A DNA stretch of 64,000 nt from Komagataella phaffii GS115 (Eukaryota > Ascomycota > Pichiomycetes > Pichiales > Pichiaceae), in assembly GCF_000027005.1 (NCBI RefSeq), contig NC_012963.1, forward strand, positions 124,001 through 188,000, read 5' to 3'. Below, piece after piece: positions 19,548-28,731 of this stretch (the first letter of the stretch is position 1; the number at the start of each line of letters is the position of its first letter). The notes below the pieces were generated by a model. The model searched no databases and was not told the origin of the DNA. It worked only from the letters and a program-made list of their open reading frames with translations. Position numbers and translations under genes: made by a program.

Positions 19548-20219
19548 ATGAAAGTCAACATTAGAATATCCGGAGGAACATGTAAGTTAGATAGGATAGA
19601 GACCCCCGATAGCGAGGGACCGTCTACTTCGTGTTGGAATCAGCAGTCACTAACAAACTCCCCAGCCTTCTCAGTCACCGTCCCAGACAACTCCACAGTT
19701 CAAGATTTAAGGACAGCAGCCCTTGTAGCCGCTCCAATAGACTTAATATCAACCAGGTCGCAGACCCCCTACAAATTAGTATATTCCGGCAAAAAACTGG
19801 ACTTGGCTGATACTCTAACGTCTCTAGGTGTTACAGATGCTAGCACCGTCTTTATGGTGTCTTCTGATACAAACACACATTCCCCAATTTTGACACCAGC
19901 TGAGCTGAGCGCTCCTCATACAAACAATCCTCCCGCATTATCTTCGACCGTCAAGGATGAAACTGGCGCCACTACCACAACAAAGATCACAAAGGTGCGC
20001 AGGAAGTCATCCAACAAGCGTCGTTGTTCTTACTTGAACTGCATGTCTGCCCCATTGAGGATGGTTGGAGATTGTGTTCATTGTCAGGGCAAGTTCTGTT
20101 CGAAGCATAGATTATTGGAGAACCACCACTGTACGGAACTTCAGACCTGCAAGGAACAGATGCACGAACGGAATGCCAACAAGCTTACATCGGAGCAGAC
20201 TATCGCTTCAAAAGTGTAA
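19548..20219 (+). CDS. TMC1: AN1 zinc-finger protein with ubiquitin-like domain (Tmc1), spliced
   Basis: Tmc1 is a stress-inducible AN1-type zinc-finger protein linked to proteasome function in S. cerevisiae (YOR052C). Exon 1 is 19548-19581; the 84-nt intron 19582-19665 (GTAAGT donor, ACTAAC branch, CAG acceptor) joins exon 2 to give 195 residues. Splicing makes a continuous ubiquitin-like start MKVNIRISGGTSFSVTVPDN with KLVYSGKKLDLADTL further on. The AN1 finger near the C-terminus has CSYLNC, CVHCQGKFCSKHR and HHC ligands. The intron length is a multiple of three and stop-free, so unspliced RNA also stays open. The gene converges on the HAD gene; its S. cerevisiae neighbour ETT1 is 3.7 kb away here. 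Confidence 0.87.
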   Translation: MKVNIRISGGTCKLDRIETPDSEGPSTSCWNQQSLTNSPAFSVTVPDNSTVQDLRTAALVAAPIDLISTRSQTPYKLVYSGKKLDLADTLTSLGVTDASTVFMVSSDTNTHSPILTPAELSAPHTNNPPALSSTVKDETGATTTTKITKVRRKSSNKRRCSYLNCMSAPLRMVGDCVHCQGKFCSKHRLLENHHCTELQTCKEQMHERNANKLTSEQTIASKV

Positions 20220-20272
20220 TTAGTTTAGTTTCCCTTGTTATTTTGTTTTTTTTTAGATCAAAGTTATACCCT

Positions 20273-21461
20273 CTAATTGTTTACATCCTCCAAAACACCA
20301 CGTACGGCAGCTTCAACGTTGTCGAATACCCCATGGGAAGGCCGGGCGATAAGATTTTCAGTATCATGCACAAGATCGTGATCTTGAAATACCCCCGTGC
20401 GTACCAGTACTGTATTCCAATGGGCTCTGTTTCCCCCTTCAATATCTGAGGCCGGATTATCACCTATCATGTAAATCTCCCGGAAAGGACTACGTTCTGG
20501 AGTTCTTCCCAATACGGGAGCAGATGCTGGTTCCCGTTTACCTCCTAGCCAGTTTCTCCAGTCGATCAAAACGTGATGAGCATAATCATACGAAACTTTC
20601 TCTGGTTTGCCAAAGACCATACTCTGCATCTTCTCGGTACCGTTGATCTTGTTGTAAATTGCGTCCACAGCTATCTTGAATGCACCTTGCCCAAATCTAG
20701 GCTGAGGATAGTCATTAGCCCAGAAAAAATCATTATTTGAGAAGAGAATTGGAACACTAGGAACTTCGCCTTTATCGTGACGTTTCGTGCCCATGTATCC
20801 GCCATGGGAATTTAGTAGATCTGCGACGATCTGAATATCCGCTCCCATATCCCTCGGGTCATTGAAAATCAAAATGCAATCGAATGGTTTAGCCGATGGT
20901 CCATAAATATGCGAGGAGTCTACTGGTATGGCTAGGTTCGCAATCTCCGCTTTAGAGTATCTATGAAAGGGCCAGATAGACTCATTGGCTGCTAGAACAT
21001 CAATGGGCATGAGGACTTCACGGAATCCGTACTCCTGAGCGACATGTCTAGCTGAATCTCCGGGGCCTCCAACTACCAATACTCTATTGAGCCTTTCGTC
21101 TTGCGCTAGTGCTCTGAATGGTGTGTGTGAAAGGATAATCTGACGGGGTGAGATATCCACACCCAGCGTCTTTGAAATAAAGTGGCTACGGCTTTCCTCT
21201 GAAACTCCACCGCCATTAGTGAATAGTACAAACGGAACTTTTTCCGATTGAAGGTAGCGAAGAGTATTTGCGGCTCCAGGGATGGCTTTCTTGCCTTTGA
21301 GCAGCACTCCGTCTATACTATTGAAGGGTTAGATCAGATTGTTAAACTTTAAAGGGGTGAAAAACATGGACTTACTCAAAACAGAATCCAATATCGCTGA
21401 GTGAGCGAGCAAACTTAGCAAACCTTCTTGCTGGAAAGTTCCTAATTGAGTTGGAGAACAT
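20273..21461 (-). CDS. mitochondrial HAD-superfamily hydrolase (YKR070W/CECR5 type), spliced
   Basis: This is a HAD-superfamily hydrolase of the CECR5/YKR070W group; its substrate is unknown. Exon 1 is 21376-21461, the 58-nt intron is 21318-21375 (GTAAGT donor, CTAAC branch, TAG acceptor), and exon 2 is 20273-21317, giving 376 residues. The N-terminus MFSNSIRNFPARRFAKFARS looks like a mitochondrial presequence. HAD motif I reads FCFDIDGVLLKGKKAIPGA, with the nucleophile and acid/base aspartates at residues 29 and 31; the first Asp codon is split by the intron. FVLFTNGGG is motif II, and MIGDNPASDIEGGN is motif IV. It is adjacent to MET1, as YKR070W is to YKR069W. Confidence 0.88.
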
Positions 21462-21750
21462 GGTCAAACTCAATCAATTGGTTAGAAAACTAGTTGAAGA
21501 ATTATGGGTGGAGGAAACACGCGGATAATGATTACATAAGCACAGGTTATTATAGATTGAACTTATTATCATAGTAATTAGGAAGTAAATAAGGTTCTCG
21601 GCGCCTAGTGTCATTTTTTTTTATCAATAAGGTGTCTAAGTATGTATGAAGCTATCTGCACAGTAGTTAACTGTCATTTTATGGTAGTATTAAAACCGAA
21701 AGAATAGTGATTAGGTCAAAATCTTTTAAAGCCTTCACCGAAGAGAAAAT

Positions 21751-21823
21751 GGGCGTGTGGCGTAGTTGGTAGCGCGCTCCCTTAGCATGGGAGAGGTCTT
21801 GGGTTCGATTCCCAACTCGTCCA
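21751..21823 (+). tRNA. tRNA-Ala (anticodon AGC)
   Basis: The 73-nt cloverleaf begins GGGCGTGTGGCGTAG, has anticodon loop CTTAGCATG with AGC, B box GGTTCGATTCC, and ends CTCGTCC plus discriminator A. It is nearly identical to S. cerevisiae tRNA-Ala(AGC), including the mismatched sixth acceptor position. It has no intron. Confidence 0.97.
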
Positions 21824-21831
21824 ATCTTTCA

Positions 21832-21837
21832 TTTTTT
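21832..21837 (+). terminator. RNA polymerase III T6 terminator after tRNA-Ala
   Basis: A run of six T lies 8 nt after the tRNA 3' end. Confidence 0.8.
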
Positions 21838-21988
21838 GCATGATTACCCAGGATGGGTGGATGGCACTTTGATCCTCATGGAATCAACCTGACACTACAG
21901 ATCAACTTGTGATATAACTTTTTGGCTCTCTATTAATGCGTCTAAAATACATATACAATAAATAAAATGCAGTTCACTATCTTCATAG

Positions 21989-23617
21989 TCATTTGGAAAG
22001 GTTGGACACTGTATCTAGTATGGTCGATCCTCCAATGTCATCCCAACCTTCCACCACTTCCCACTCCTTCTCTAACTTTTCAATGATCCCACATGAATAT
22101 CCTACCACAAGAAGCCCAGGAGGCCTGGAACCAAATTCTTGGACTGCTCGACCAACGTTTTCTAATGTAGTTCTAATAACCCTTTGATCTGGACAGGATG
22201 CTCGTTCAACAATTGCTGCAGGAACCTTTGGATCCCACCCCTTCTCAAAAAGGACAGGGAGAAGCTCCACAATACGATGCAATGCCATAAGGAATACTGA
22301 AGTACGGGATTTCACAAATTCTGGAATATTTGGAAGTGCTCCTCTACGTCCAGTTCCTGTGCAGATTAGAACTTGATCTGCAACATCACGATGCGTTGCA
22401 GGAATTTGAGACAGAACAGGTGCTGCCAATGCTGAAGTGATGCCTGGTAAAACTAATGGTCTGTAACCTTGAGATTCGAAAAATAGGTATTCCTCCCCAC
22501 CTCTTCCAAAAATGTATGGGTCACCTTGCTTCAAGCGAATTACTTTCTTCCCAGCATCTAAGGCTGCTAAACCCTTGGATAATAGTTCCTGTTGTGCGGC
22601 TTCAGCATTTCCTGGAAACTTTCTAGCAATAAAAACTTCCGTTCTCCTAGGAATTAAGTCCAAAACTTGAGTCGGTACTAGTTTGTCCGCAAGAATTAGA
22701 TCTGCAGAGTATATTTCGGACAGTGCTCCCAAGGTTAGTAGTGAGACAGCTCCTGGTCCTGCTCCTACCAATGATATAGAACCTTTCTTCGCATGGTCGA
22801 AAGTTCCATTCTGAGCAATTTCAACGTTGTTACTAGATTCATGATATGCAGCACTTAAGTCGTCCACAGAAACTTCTGCCAGTTTTCCTAGAGGGTAATA
22901 CTCTACTAACTGCGACAACCAGCGCGTTCTTTGTAGTTTTTTCTGTTCTTTGGTCATGTTAAACTCCTCAACCAACTGGTTGAGTCTGGATGTCTGAATA
23001 GCATCATCTTCATCTTCTCCTAGCAATTGTAACCTATTGTAAATCTCCTCCACTTGATCGTCATCCTCTTGCTGAATCCTGTGTCTTAGGTTACCAATGT
23101 TTTCGCAAACCTTGTCAATATTTGAAGGTAGAGTGCTAACTAGTTCTCTTTTGATACGAGATGCTAATTTACATCCTTTTCCATTAGTTGTCACTCCCAG
23201 CTGAAAATCAGCATTGGAATAGGTTGATAACAGAGTGAAACTGCATAATTCTGGAGAATCTACCACTGAAACAGGAATTCTTAGCCTTCTACAGTGAGCC
23301 GAGATGTCTTTTTTCAATTGGGCGTATTGCGAGTCCAAGACCACAAACACCTTGTCTACCACATTATCTACTTCATCTCGCCCCAATTGAGTCAACTGTG
23401 AGATACTGAAGGTCTGATCTACGACCTTCAATGTGCCCTGGGTGGCTAGATCTTGAAGAGAATCCAGCATCGTGGACTTTTGTGGGGAAACTAGAACCGG
23501 TGTGGCTCCAGCCTCCAGAATAGTCTTCACCCTTGAAACACACAAATTCAGGTGCTCTAGGCCCACCACAAGATGGATTTGACCTTGGCAGTTATCTGCG
23601 AGTAATAGTTTGGCCAT
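21989..23617 (-). CDS. MET1: uroporphyrinogen-III C-methyltransferase Met1
   Basis: Met1 methylates uroporphyrinogen III with S-adenosylmethionine on the way to sirohaem, the cofactor of sulfite reductase. The 542-residue protein has an N-terminal Rossmann-like segment of the Met8/CysG type (LVVGLEHLNLCVSRVKTILEAGA) and a C-terminal tetrapyrrole methylase domain from about residue 280. That domain starts SLVGAGPGAVSLLTLGAL, then shows RLKQGDPYIFGRGGEE and PGITSALAAP, all signature segments for SAM and substrate binding. The S. cerevisiae protein is 593 residues. A perfect Cbf1-Met4 composite motif lies about 85 bp upstream of the ATG, as expected for a sulfur-pathway gene. Neighbours YKR070W-type HAD, BET3 and GPT2 match YKR067-070. 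Confidence 0.95.
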   Translation of the reverse strand: MAKLLLADNCQGQIHLVVGLEHLNLCVSRVKTILEAGATPVLVSPQKSTMLDSLQDLATQGTLKVVDQTFSISQLTQLGRDEVDNVVDKVFVVLDSQYAQLKKDISAHCRRLRIPVSVVDSPELCSFTLLSTYSNADFQLGVTTNGKGCKLASRIKRELVSTLPSNIDKVCENIGNLRHRIQQEDDDQVEEIYNRLQLLGEDEDDAIQTSRLNQLVEEFNMTKEQKKLQRTRWLSQLVEYYPLGKLAEVSVDDLSAAYHESSNNVEIAQNGTFDHAKKGSISLVGAGPGAVSLLTLGALSEIYSADLILADKLVPTQVLDLIPRRTEVFIARKFPGNAEAAQQELLSKGLAALDAGKKVIRLKQGDPYIFGRGGEEYLFFESQGYRPLVLPGITSALAAPVLSQIPATHRDVADQVLICTGTGRRGALPNIPEFVKSRTSVFLMALHRIVELLPVLFEKGWDPKVPAAIVERASCPDQRVIRTTLENVGRAVQEFGSRPPGLLVVGYSCGIIEKLEKEWEVVEGWDDIGGSTILDTVSNLSK

Positions 23618-23701
23618 CGTCGGGGGTATGGATAGAGGATAACGAAGACCTAATCTTATGAAACTGTTTTTTTTTTTCTAAAGGCCTACTCATCGCTTCA
23701 T

Positions 23702-23714
23702 GCAATCGCACGTG
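23702..23714 (+). promoter_or_regulatory. Cbf1-Met4-Met28 composite site upstream of MET1
   Basis: GCAATCGCACGTG matches the composite RYAATNNCACGTG, in which Cbf1 binds CACGTG and the RYAAT flank promotes Met4-Met28 recruitment. It lies 85-97 bp upstream of the MET1 ATG in the MET1-ETT1 divergent promoter. An AAACTGTT near 23661, one base off the Met31/32 core AAACTGTG, is nearby. Confidence 0.7.
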
Positions 23715-23887
23715 ATTTGTATGGCATGCGAGATAGATGAGAACCTTGATATCTCCTCCGTATGTTACCAAGCGACTTTTCAACTTATGTAAGCAGATGC
23801 AAGAATAGGGGAGACAGTCGAGCCGAGGCGAGGCTGAAGTCAAAACTTTCTTTCTTTTTTCTTACTTTCCTGTATGATTATCAGCTA

Positions 23888-25204
23888 ATGGCTCCACCCA
23901 AAAGACCGCTTGGATTGGGAAAGTCCGCACAGAAGAAGAAGCAAAAGACAGATGAAGATGGCGTTGCTGAGTCTGGCTCTAGTGCAAATGCTTCTGAACT
24001 TACTGTAGAGCTGAACGAGGAGGTTGACGCAGATGATGAGGTATCTCAGCTATTTGCCCTGTGGAAAACATTCTTGGGAGCTGAAAAAGACAACGAGCTT
24101 GTCTTGAACGGTATCATTCATGAATGCGATAGATTATTGAGAAACAGCCAAACAGAGAAGAATAAATACAAGTTAAATGGAGAATTTCACGCCATTTACG
24201 CTTTAGCTCTGAACGAGTTAGCATTTTTTCACGCAGCTAAGGAGAACGATGTCAAGCCATATTTTGACGAAGCACTAGAGAGAATTGATCTTGGTTTAAG
24301 TCACTCTAAAGAGGATCCCAGGTTATTGTTCTCAAAGGCTCACATTATTTTTAACAGAGTTCCACTGGAATACATTTCCAAAATGACCCCAGAGTCCAGC
24401 TCAGAGGGATACCCAAATATACTCGAAGTTTTAGACGACGCTCTTAAAAGCTATGAAGCAGCACAGAATGAAGCTATTAAAACTGAACGATTTGAACTCT
24501 TTGACCAAGAAACCTTCAGAGTACTCGACTCCTTAGATGATCTGCTAAGCATCATTGATGATTTTGGAAAGAAGAAATCTTCCGACGAAGGGATAGATAG
24601 TGAAGATGAAGAGGAGCTCGGGTTTGACGAAGATGAAGATAGTCTTCAACTGAGTGAATCTCATCCTTTGAAACCTTTGGGGGAAAGTGAAAAATATGAT
24701 ATTTGGTGGAGAACTCAAACTATAGAATTCCTGAAAAATCTTGAAAAGCTTGCCCAGAAATCCGACATCATTCTTAAAGACTCATCTTTGCCAATTGGTA
24801 ACTTGCATAGAGATGTTTGCAAGAAATTGGGTCAGTCATATCTTTTAGAGGCAGAGGAGCCCTCAGCCATCTTTACCACCCTGGAGTATGATTCAGATGT
24901 TGAGGACAAAGAGGATGGGATCAATGGTCTACAAGCTGATCAGGCTCGTGACATTGCTATCCAATTGGTTACTGAAGCAATTCAATACCTGGAAAAAGCT
25001 GAATACTCCGACGATCCAAAGAGCTGGGCCGATGTTGCAGAAGCCTATGTAACTTTGGGAAATCTACACTCCGTCGATAGCAGAGAACAAGAAGACTGCT
25101 ATTCCAAAGCAGAAAAAAGACTTCAGCATGCAAATAAAGCTACTCATGGCAAATATGAGCATATTCTCAACAACCTGTTGCAGAAGAGCTACGATGATAC
25201 ATAG
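23888..25204 (+). CDS. ETT1: enhancer of translation termination Ett1
   Basis: Ett1 is a nuclear protein that promotes translation termination, partnering the prolyl hydroxylase Tpa1. The start [18 protein letters not shown] matches the family start [10 protein letters not shown], so I chose the ATG at 23888 over an in-frame ATG at 23762 that adds 42 unrelated residues. The 438-residue protein (412 in S. cerevisiae) has [41 protein letters not shown] and [10 protein letters not shown]. An acidic stretch at about 235-260 begins with EGIDSEDEE, and a TPR-like C-terminal half ends [14 protein letters not shown] and [12 protein letters not shown]. It sits inside an otherwise conserved YKR067-070 cluster. 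Confidence 0.94.
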
Positions 25205-25340
25205 ACTATTTACCAATACGACTAGAAAATTCAGCACCTAACATCCGGCATCGCGAAGTTCAATTATCGGAAAGTCAGAGTGGTGCGTGTGTCCTCTACA
25301 GATTGCGTAGACCTTACTCTTCCCAAGTTACTCCTTCAAA

Positions 25341-25974
25341 ATGTCTAAACCCTACAAGCTGATAGGTGAGGATGTTTATAAGAATAGGACAGAAAAGATT
25401 GTAAGTATTTTGAAGCAAACAAATCCCCTGGTACAAGTTCATCGTCTAACAAGGCTTTTAGAACTCTGAACTGTTCACTTTGACATATGGTTCCGTGGTG
25501 GCTCAATTATGCCGGGATTACAATAACGATTATAAAAAAGTAAATGAACAATTGGAAAGTATGGGATACAATATAGGAATTAGGCTGATCGAAGAATTTT
25601 TGGCCAAAACTAATTTTGGACGTTGCATCAACTTCAAAGAAACGGCCGAGATAATCAGCAAAGTTGGGTTCAAGATGTTCTTAAACACAACACCGACTGT
25701 GGACAACTTCTCTGCTGACGGCAAACAATTCAATTTAATACTGGAAGACAATCCTCTTGCCGAGTTTGTGGAACTGCCAGATGACAATAAAGCTGTAAAG
25801 GAGCTATGGTACTCAAACGTACTGGTCGGAGTATTGAAAGGTGCCCTACAGATGGTCCAGCTAGATGTTGACGTCTCATTCGTCAAAGATATTTTGAGGG
25901 GTGATCCTTCTACTGAAATCAAACTGAGGTTGAACAAAATACTCAAGGATGAGATACCTGCTGGAGAAGATTAA
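25341..25974 (+). CDS. BET3: TRAPP core subunit Bet3 (spliced)
   Basis: Bet3 is the most conserved subunit of the TRAPP tethering complexes, acting on Ypt1 at ER-to-Golgi and Golgi steps. Exon 1, 25341-25400, encodes MSKPYKLIGEDVYKNRTEKI. A 61-nt intron at 25401-25461 (GTAAGT donor, CTAAC branch, TAG acceptor) joins exon 2 at 25462-25974, giving 190 residues (193 in S. cerevisiae). Exon 2 reads NSELFTLTYGSVVAQLC, then SMGYNIGIRLIEEFLA, ENPLAEFVELP and LRGDPSTEIKLRLNKILKDE, all near-identical to family blocks. C75 in GRCINF corresponds to the conserved, palmitoylatable cysteine. It converges on GPT2 with a 50-bp gap, as YKR068C does on YKR067W. Confidence 0.96.
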
Positions 25975-26024
25975 AATAAAATATAATGTTATTCTTAGAG
26001 ATGATAATTGATGCACTATTTTCA

Positions 26025-28073
26025 TTACTTCGGTTCATTAATTTGTTCGTTACGCATTTTCTGGAAGATCCGTTCTTGAATCTTGGACCTGACGTTCTTG
26101 GCCTCAATTCCTGTAGACAGGCCTGTCGTTTCGCTTTCTGATAGGGAGCTTGAGCGGCTTCTGATCGAGCCCCGGGAGCTAGTTGGGAGTTCACTAAATA
26201 TGGCCACCTCGCCTAACTCAGAAGGCATGCTAGTGCTACTAGTAACAGACCTAAGGGAGTTCACAGACGAAGTGGAGGGTGCCCTTCCAAGACGCGTCTT
26301 GTTCAAAAGTTGCTCCTTTTCCTCATCTTCTATCTCCTCTTCCTCTTGCTCCTCATTGCTAGCCTCAATCTTTTCAAGATCCTTGGCGAATTCTGGAATC
26401 ACTTTTGGACCTAGATTGTTGCAGACTTCAGTAACTTCCAAGGAAAGGCGAGCCCTTTCAGCTTTCAACTCTTCAAGTGCCTCGGATGGAAGCAAGGACC
26501 ATGTCAAATACTTCATGGACTTCAAAGTATCCATTCCGATTTCACCTATTCTGAACGCAGCATATGTCGTACATACCAAGATGATCCATGCAGTTATAAA
26601 AGTAACAACTATGCTCTTTGTTTGATAGGGAACAATTGCGATATCGTACTTGAAAATCAAGAATGTACCTAGCGTGGAATAAAAAGCATAGAGACAAGGA
26701 GCTGCCACCATCGCCACCATCAGCTTCCAAGTGGCCAACACATCGTTGGCCCTAATCTTGACAACAGAGTTGGCAAGTGCTTCTCTAGCTTTCTTATGAG
26801 AAATATACTTACAAGCAATGAAGACAGGTGAGAACAGAACAGTGCCGGGAAGACTTAGGACAGCTAGGATGAGTAACTTCACAAGTCTATACGCCAGCAA
26901 AGCAACAGCTTTGAAAGGTTTAAACTTTACTGTTTGCACCTGATGATCTTTCAGCCCTAAGTTGTTCAACCTGTAATTGTACGTTTGCACGGAGTTCTTG
27001 AGGTGCACTATCTCTGGGAGGTCCTTAAATTTTGTGTAGCCGATTGTTAAATTTCTGTTCATCTGTACAACTAAGGGAAGCGGAATTTTCTTTTTAGGGT
27101 ACTGGTAAAGCCTTCTGGCAGCCTGAAGAATCATCAAAGTCTCGTAGTCTTCGCATTGAACTGTCACAGTTTTCAAACCTGTGGATATAGTTTTCAAAAG
27201 TTCCGCAACGGCCTTCCTAGAATCTTCCTTGTAGGCCCTTGCTTGTTCCTCGCCCACAACGATAGGACTTCCATATTCAACAACAGCTCTAGATCTAAAC
27301 TTATTTGGGTGGAAATAGTTCAACCCACAAGGAACGATTGTAATTGGCTGTTCTGAGTTTTCGGCTAAAGCACCTAATGCCATTAGTGCCACACCAGGTT
27401 GAAGTGGTAAAAGTTCAGTTCTATCATGGGAACCCCCTTCTGGAAAGATTCCTAGAATACCTCCGCTATGGAGGTGATCAAAGACATGTTTGAAAACCAT
27501 TGAATTATCGATTTTGGGGGCAGTTTTGTAAGTAGTAGAGCCCTTAATAATTTTGATAGCTCTATCTGACGAGAAAGGTTTGTGCAATCTCAGTAGAGTG
27601 TCACTTAGGACCTCTGCGATCTTACCAAATCCACCAGATCTAGGTAGACCTATCAGTCCTTTAGCCTCACACTCCTGGGTGAACTTTGTGTCAGTTCCTT
27701 CAATTAGACAGGGATCTTTCTCAAAATCGGCATAATGAATTGTACCAGAGGCAGGCTTCAAGCCATCTTGAGCTCTTTCTACTGGAATAACTCTAGTTAG
27801 CCTTGCTAGGTCACCGATAAATTTCTTTCGATAGTAAGCTGCTGCCATCAAGAAAGAAATTCTTCTCCCTGTCGATTTCTTTGTTTGTATTAGAACCATC
27901 AATGGGTCCACAAACTGATTGGAATGAGGTGCAACCACAAGGATTACCGGACCTTGGCTCGGGATGTTGAAAGCTCCCCGTGTTTTCACATCTCTGAAGA
28001 AAATGTCAAAGATGATGAGGAATGTCCAGGCAAAAAGGTCATAGATGAAATTAGCGTAACCACTTGCTGTCAT
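26025..28073 (-). CDS. GPT2: glycerol-3-phosphate/dihydroxyacetone-phosphate acyltransferase
   Basis: This sn-1 acyltransferase makes lysophosphatidic acid from glycerol-3-phosphate in the ER and lipid droplets. I start at the ATG at 28073 (MTASGYANFIYDLFAW), because the longer open frame begins only with TTG. The 682-residue protein has the catalytic APHSNQFVDP block with H50 and D56, the G3P-binding FPEGGSHD at 210-217, GLNYFHPNKFRSRAVVEYG, several C-terminal hydrophobic segments and a Ser-rich acidic tail. Details such as ARRLYQ, GYTKFKD, LGLKDHQV and SLEVTEVCNNLGP are closer to Gpt2 than Sct1. The order with BET3 and MET1 matches YKR067W, supporting GPT2. Confidence 0.92.
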   Translation of the reverse strand: MTASGYANFIYDLFAWTFLIIFDIFFRDVKTRGAFNIPSQGPVILVVAPHSNQFVDPLMVLIQTKKSTGRRISFLMAAAYYRKKFIGDLARLTRVIPVERAQDGLKPASGTIHYADFEKDPCLIEGTDTKFTQECEAKGLIGLPRSGGFGKIAEVLSDTLLRLHKPFSSDRAIKIIKGSTTYKTAPKIDNSMVFKHVFDHLHSGGILGIFPEGGSHDRTELLPLQPGVALMALGALAENSEQPITIVPCGLNYFHPNKFRSRAVVEYGSPIVVGEEQARAYKEDSRKAVAELLKTISTGLKTVTVQCEDYETLMILQAARRLYQYPKKKIPLPLVVQMNRNLTIGYTKFKDLPEIVHLKNSVQTYNYRLNNLGLKDHQVQTVKFKPFKAVALLAYRLVKLLILAVLSLPGTVLFSPVFIACKYISHKKAREALANSVVKIRANDVLATWKLMVAMVAAPCLYAFYSTLGTFLIFKYDIAIVPYQTKSIVVTFITAWIILVCTTYAAFRIGEIGMDTLKSMKYLTWSLLPSEALEELKAERARLSLEVTEVCNNLGPKVIPEFAKDLEKIEASNEEQEEEEIEDEEKEQLLNKTRLGRAPSTSSVNSLRSVTSSTSMPSELGEVAIFSELPTSSRGSIRSRSSSLSESETTGLSTGIEAKNVRSKIQERIFQKMRNEQINEPK

Positions 28074-28731
28074 AATTTTCAATGAATTAGGTGAAGTAGT
28101 CGGAATTGAAAAACACCGATTTTGAGTTACTGCACTAGTAGAGAGGAGAAAGTGTGTTGGGTCAGGTACAGCAAGTTTGGGGTGCAAGTGAGGTTAAAAC
28201 TCCGGAGAAGTGATAGTTACCGAGATCCGACATCTTGGAAAAAGCGATGAGAAAAAACTCACACAGTGTTAAAGTATCTTCGTTTCATTCAAAGTTATAA
28301 AATGATGATGTTTGATTATATAAGAGATGCACAACTAAACATTATGTGGTTAGTAACCTATGTTTCTTCTTGAAGAAATTTGAATATTTGCAAAATCAGA
28401 GCATTTGACAGGTTTCGTCTCATGAACAGATTATCGAATGAGCTGGGTTATAAATGGAGTCTTCTGACTCGTTATCATCATTTTGCAATACATTGGAGAT
28501 ATACTTACTCAGCAGTGGATGTGCTCTATACTGAGAAGGGCATAGGTAAGGAAATGGAAAACGCAGTGAAAAGCAGAGAAAGTGTTCTCTCTTCCAAATA
28601 TCGCACGCGCGCATTGAAAAAGGAGGGTAACATGAACGAGATGATTTGGTAAGAGGGCTCTAGTGGCTTGGGGTAATTGACATAAGATCCCAGTATGCAC
28701 TGTACTCGTTGAGTAATCAATTTAGTAGGGA
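28074..28731. other. GPT2 upstream region to the YIF1 3' end
   Basis: This 658-bp region carries the GPT2 promoter and the YIF1 terminator. Several overlapping ORFs of 60-90 codons on both strands (28380-28720) have no domain and no consistent start context, so I leave them out. A TATATAAG-like sequence occurs near 28316. I see no RNA gene. Confidence 0.5.

Noticed and set aside
26083..26625. 180-codon ORF antisense to GPT2
   Set aside because: Mirror of the Ser/Glu-rich GPT2 tail; no independent evidence.
28074..28187. N-terminal extension of GPT2 to 28187
   Set aside because: The upstream start is TTG, and the first in-frame ATG is at 28073.
28300..28470. C/D snoRNA candidate (ATGATGA ... 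CTGA)
   Set aside because: The boxes are about 160 nt apart with no closing stem, longer than usual for yeast C/D RNAs.
28380..28720. Cluster of 60-90 codon ORFs on both strands between GPT2 and YIF1
   Set aside because: Mutually overlapping, no domains, compositions unlike the coding genes around them.
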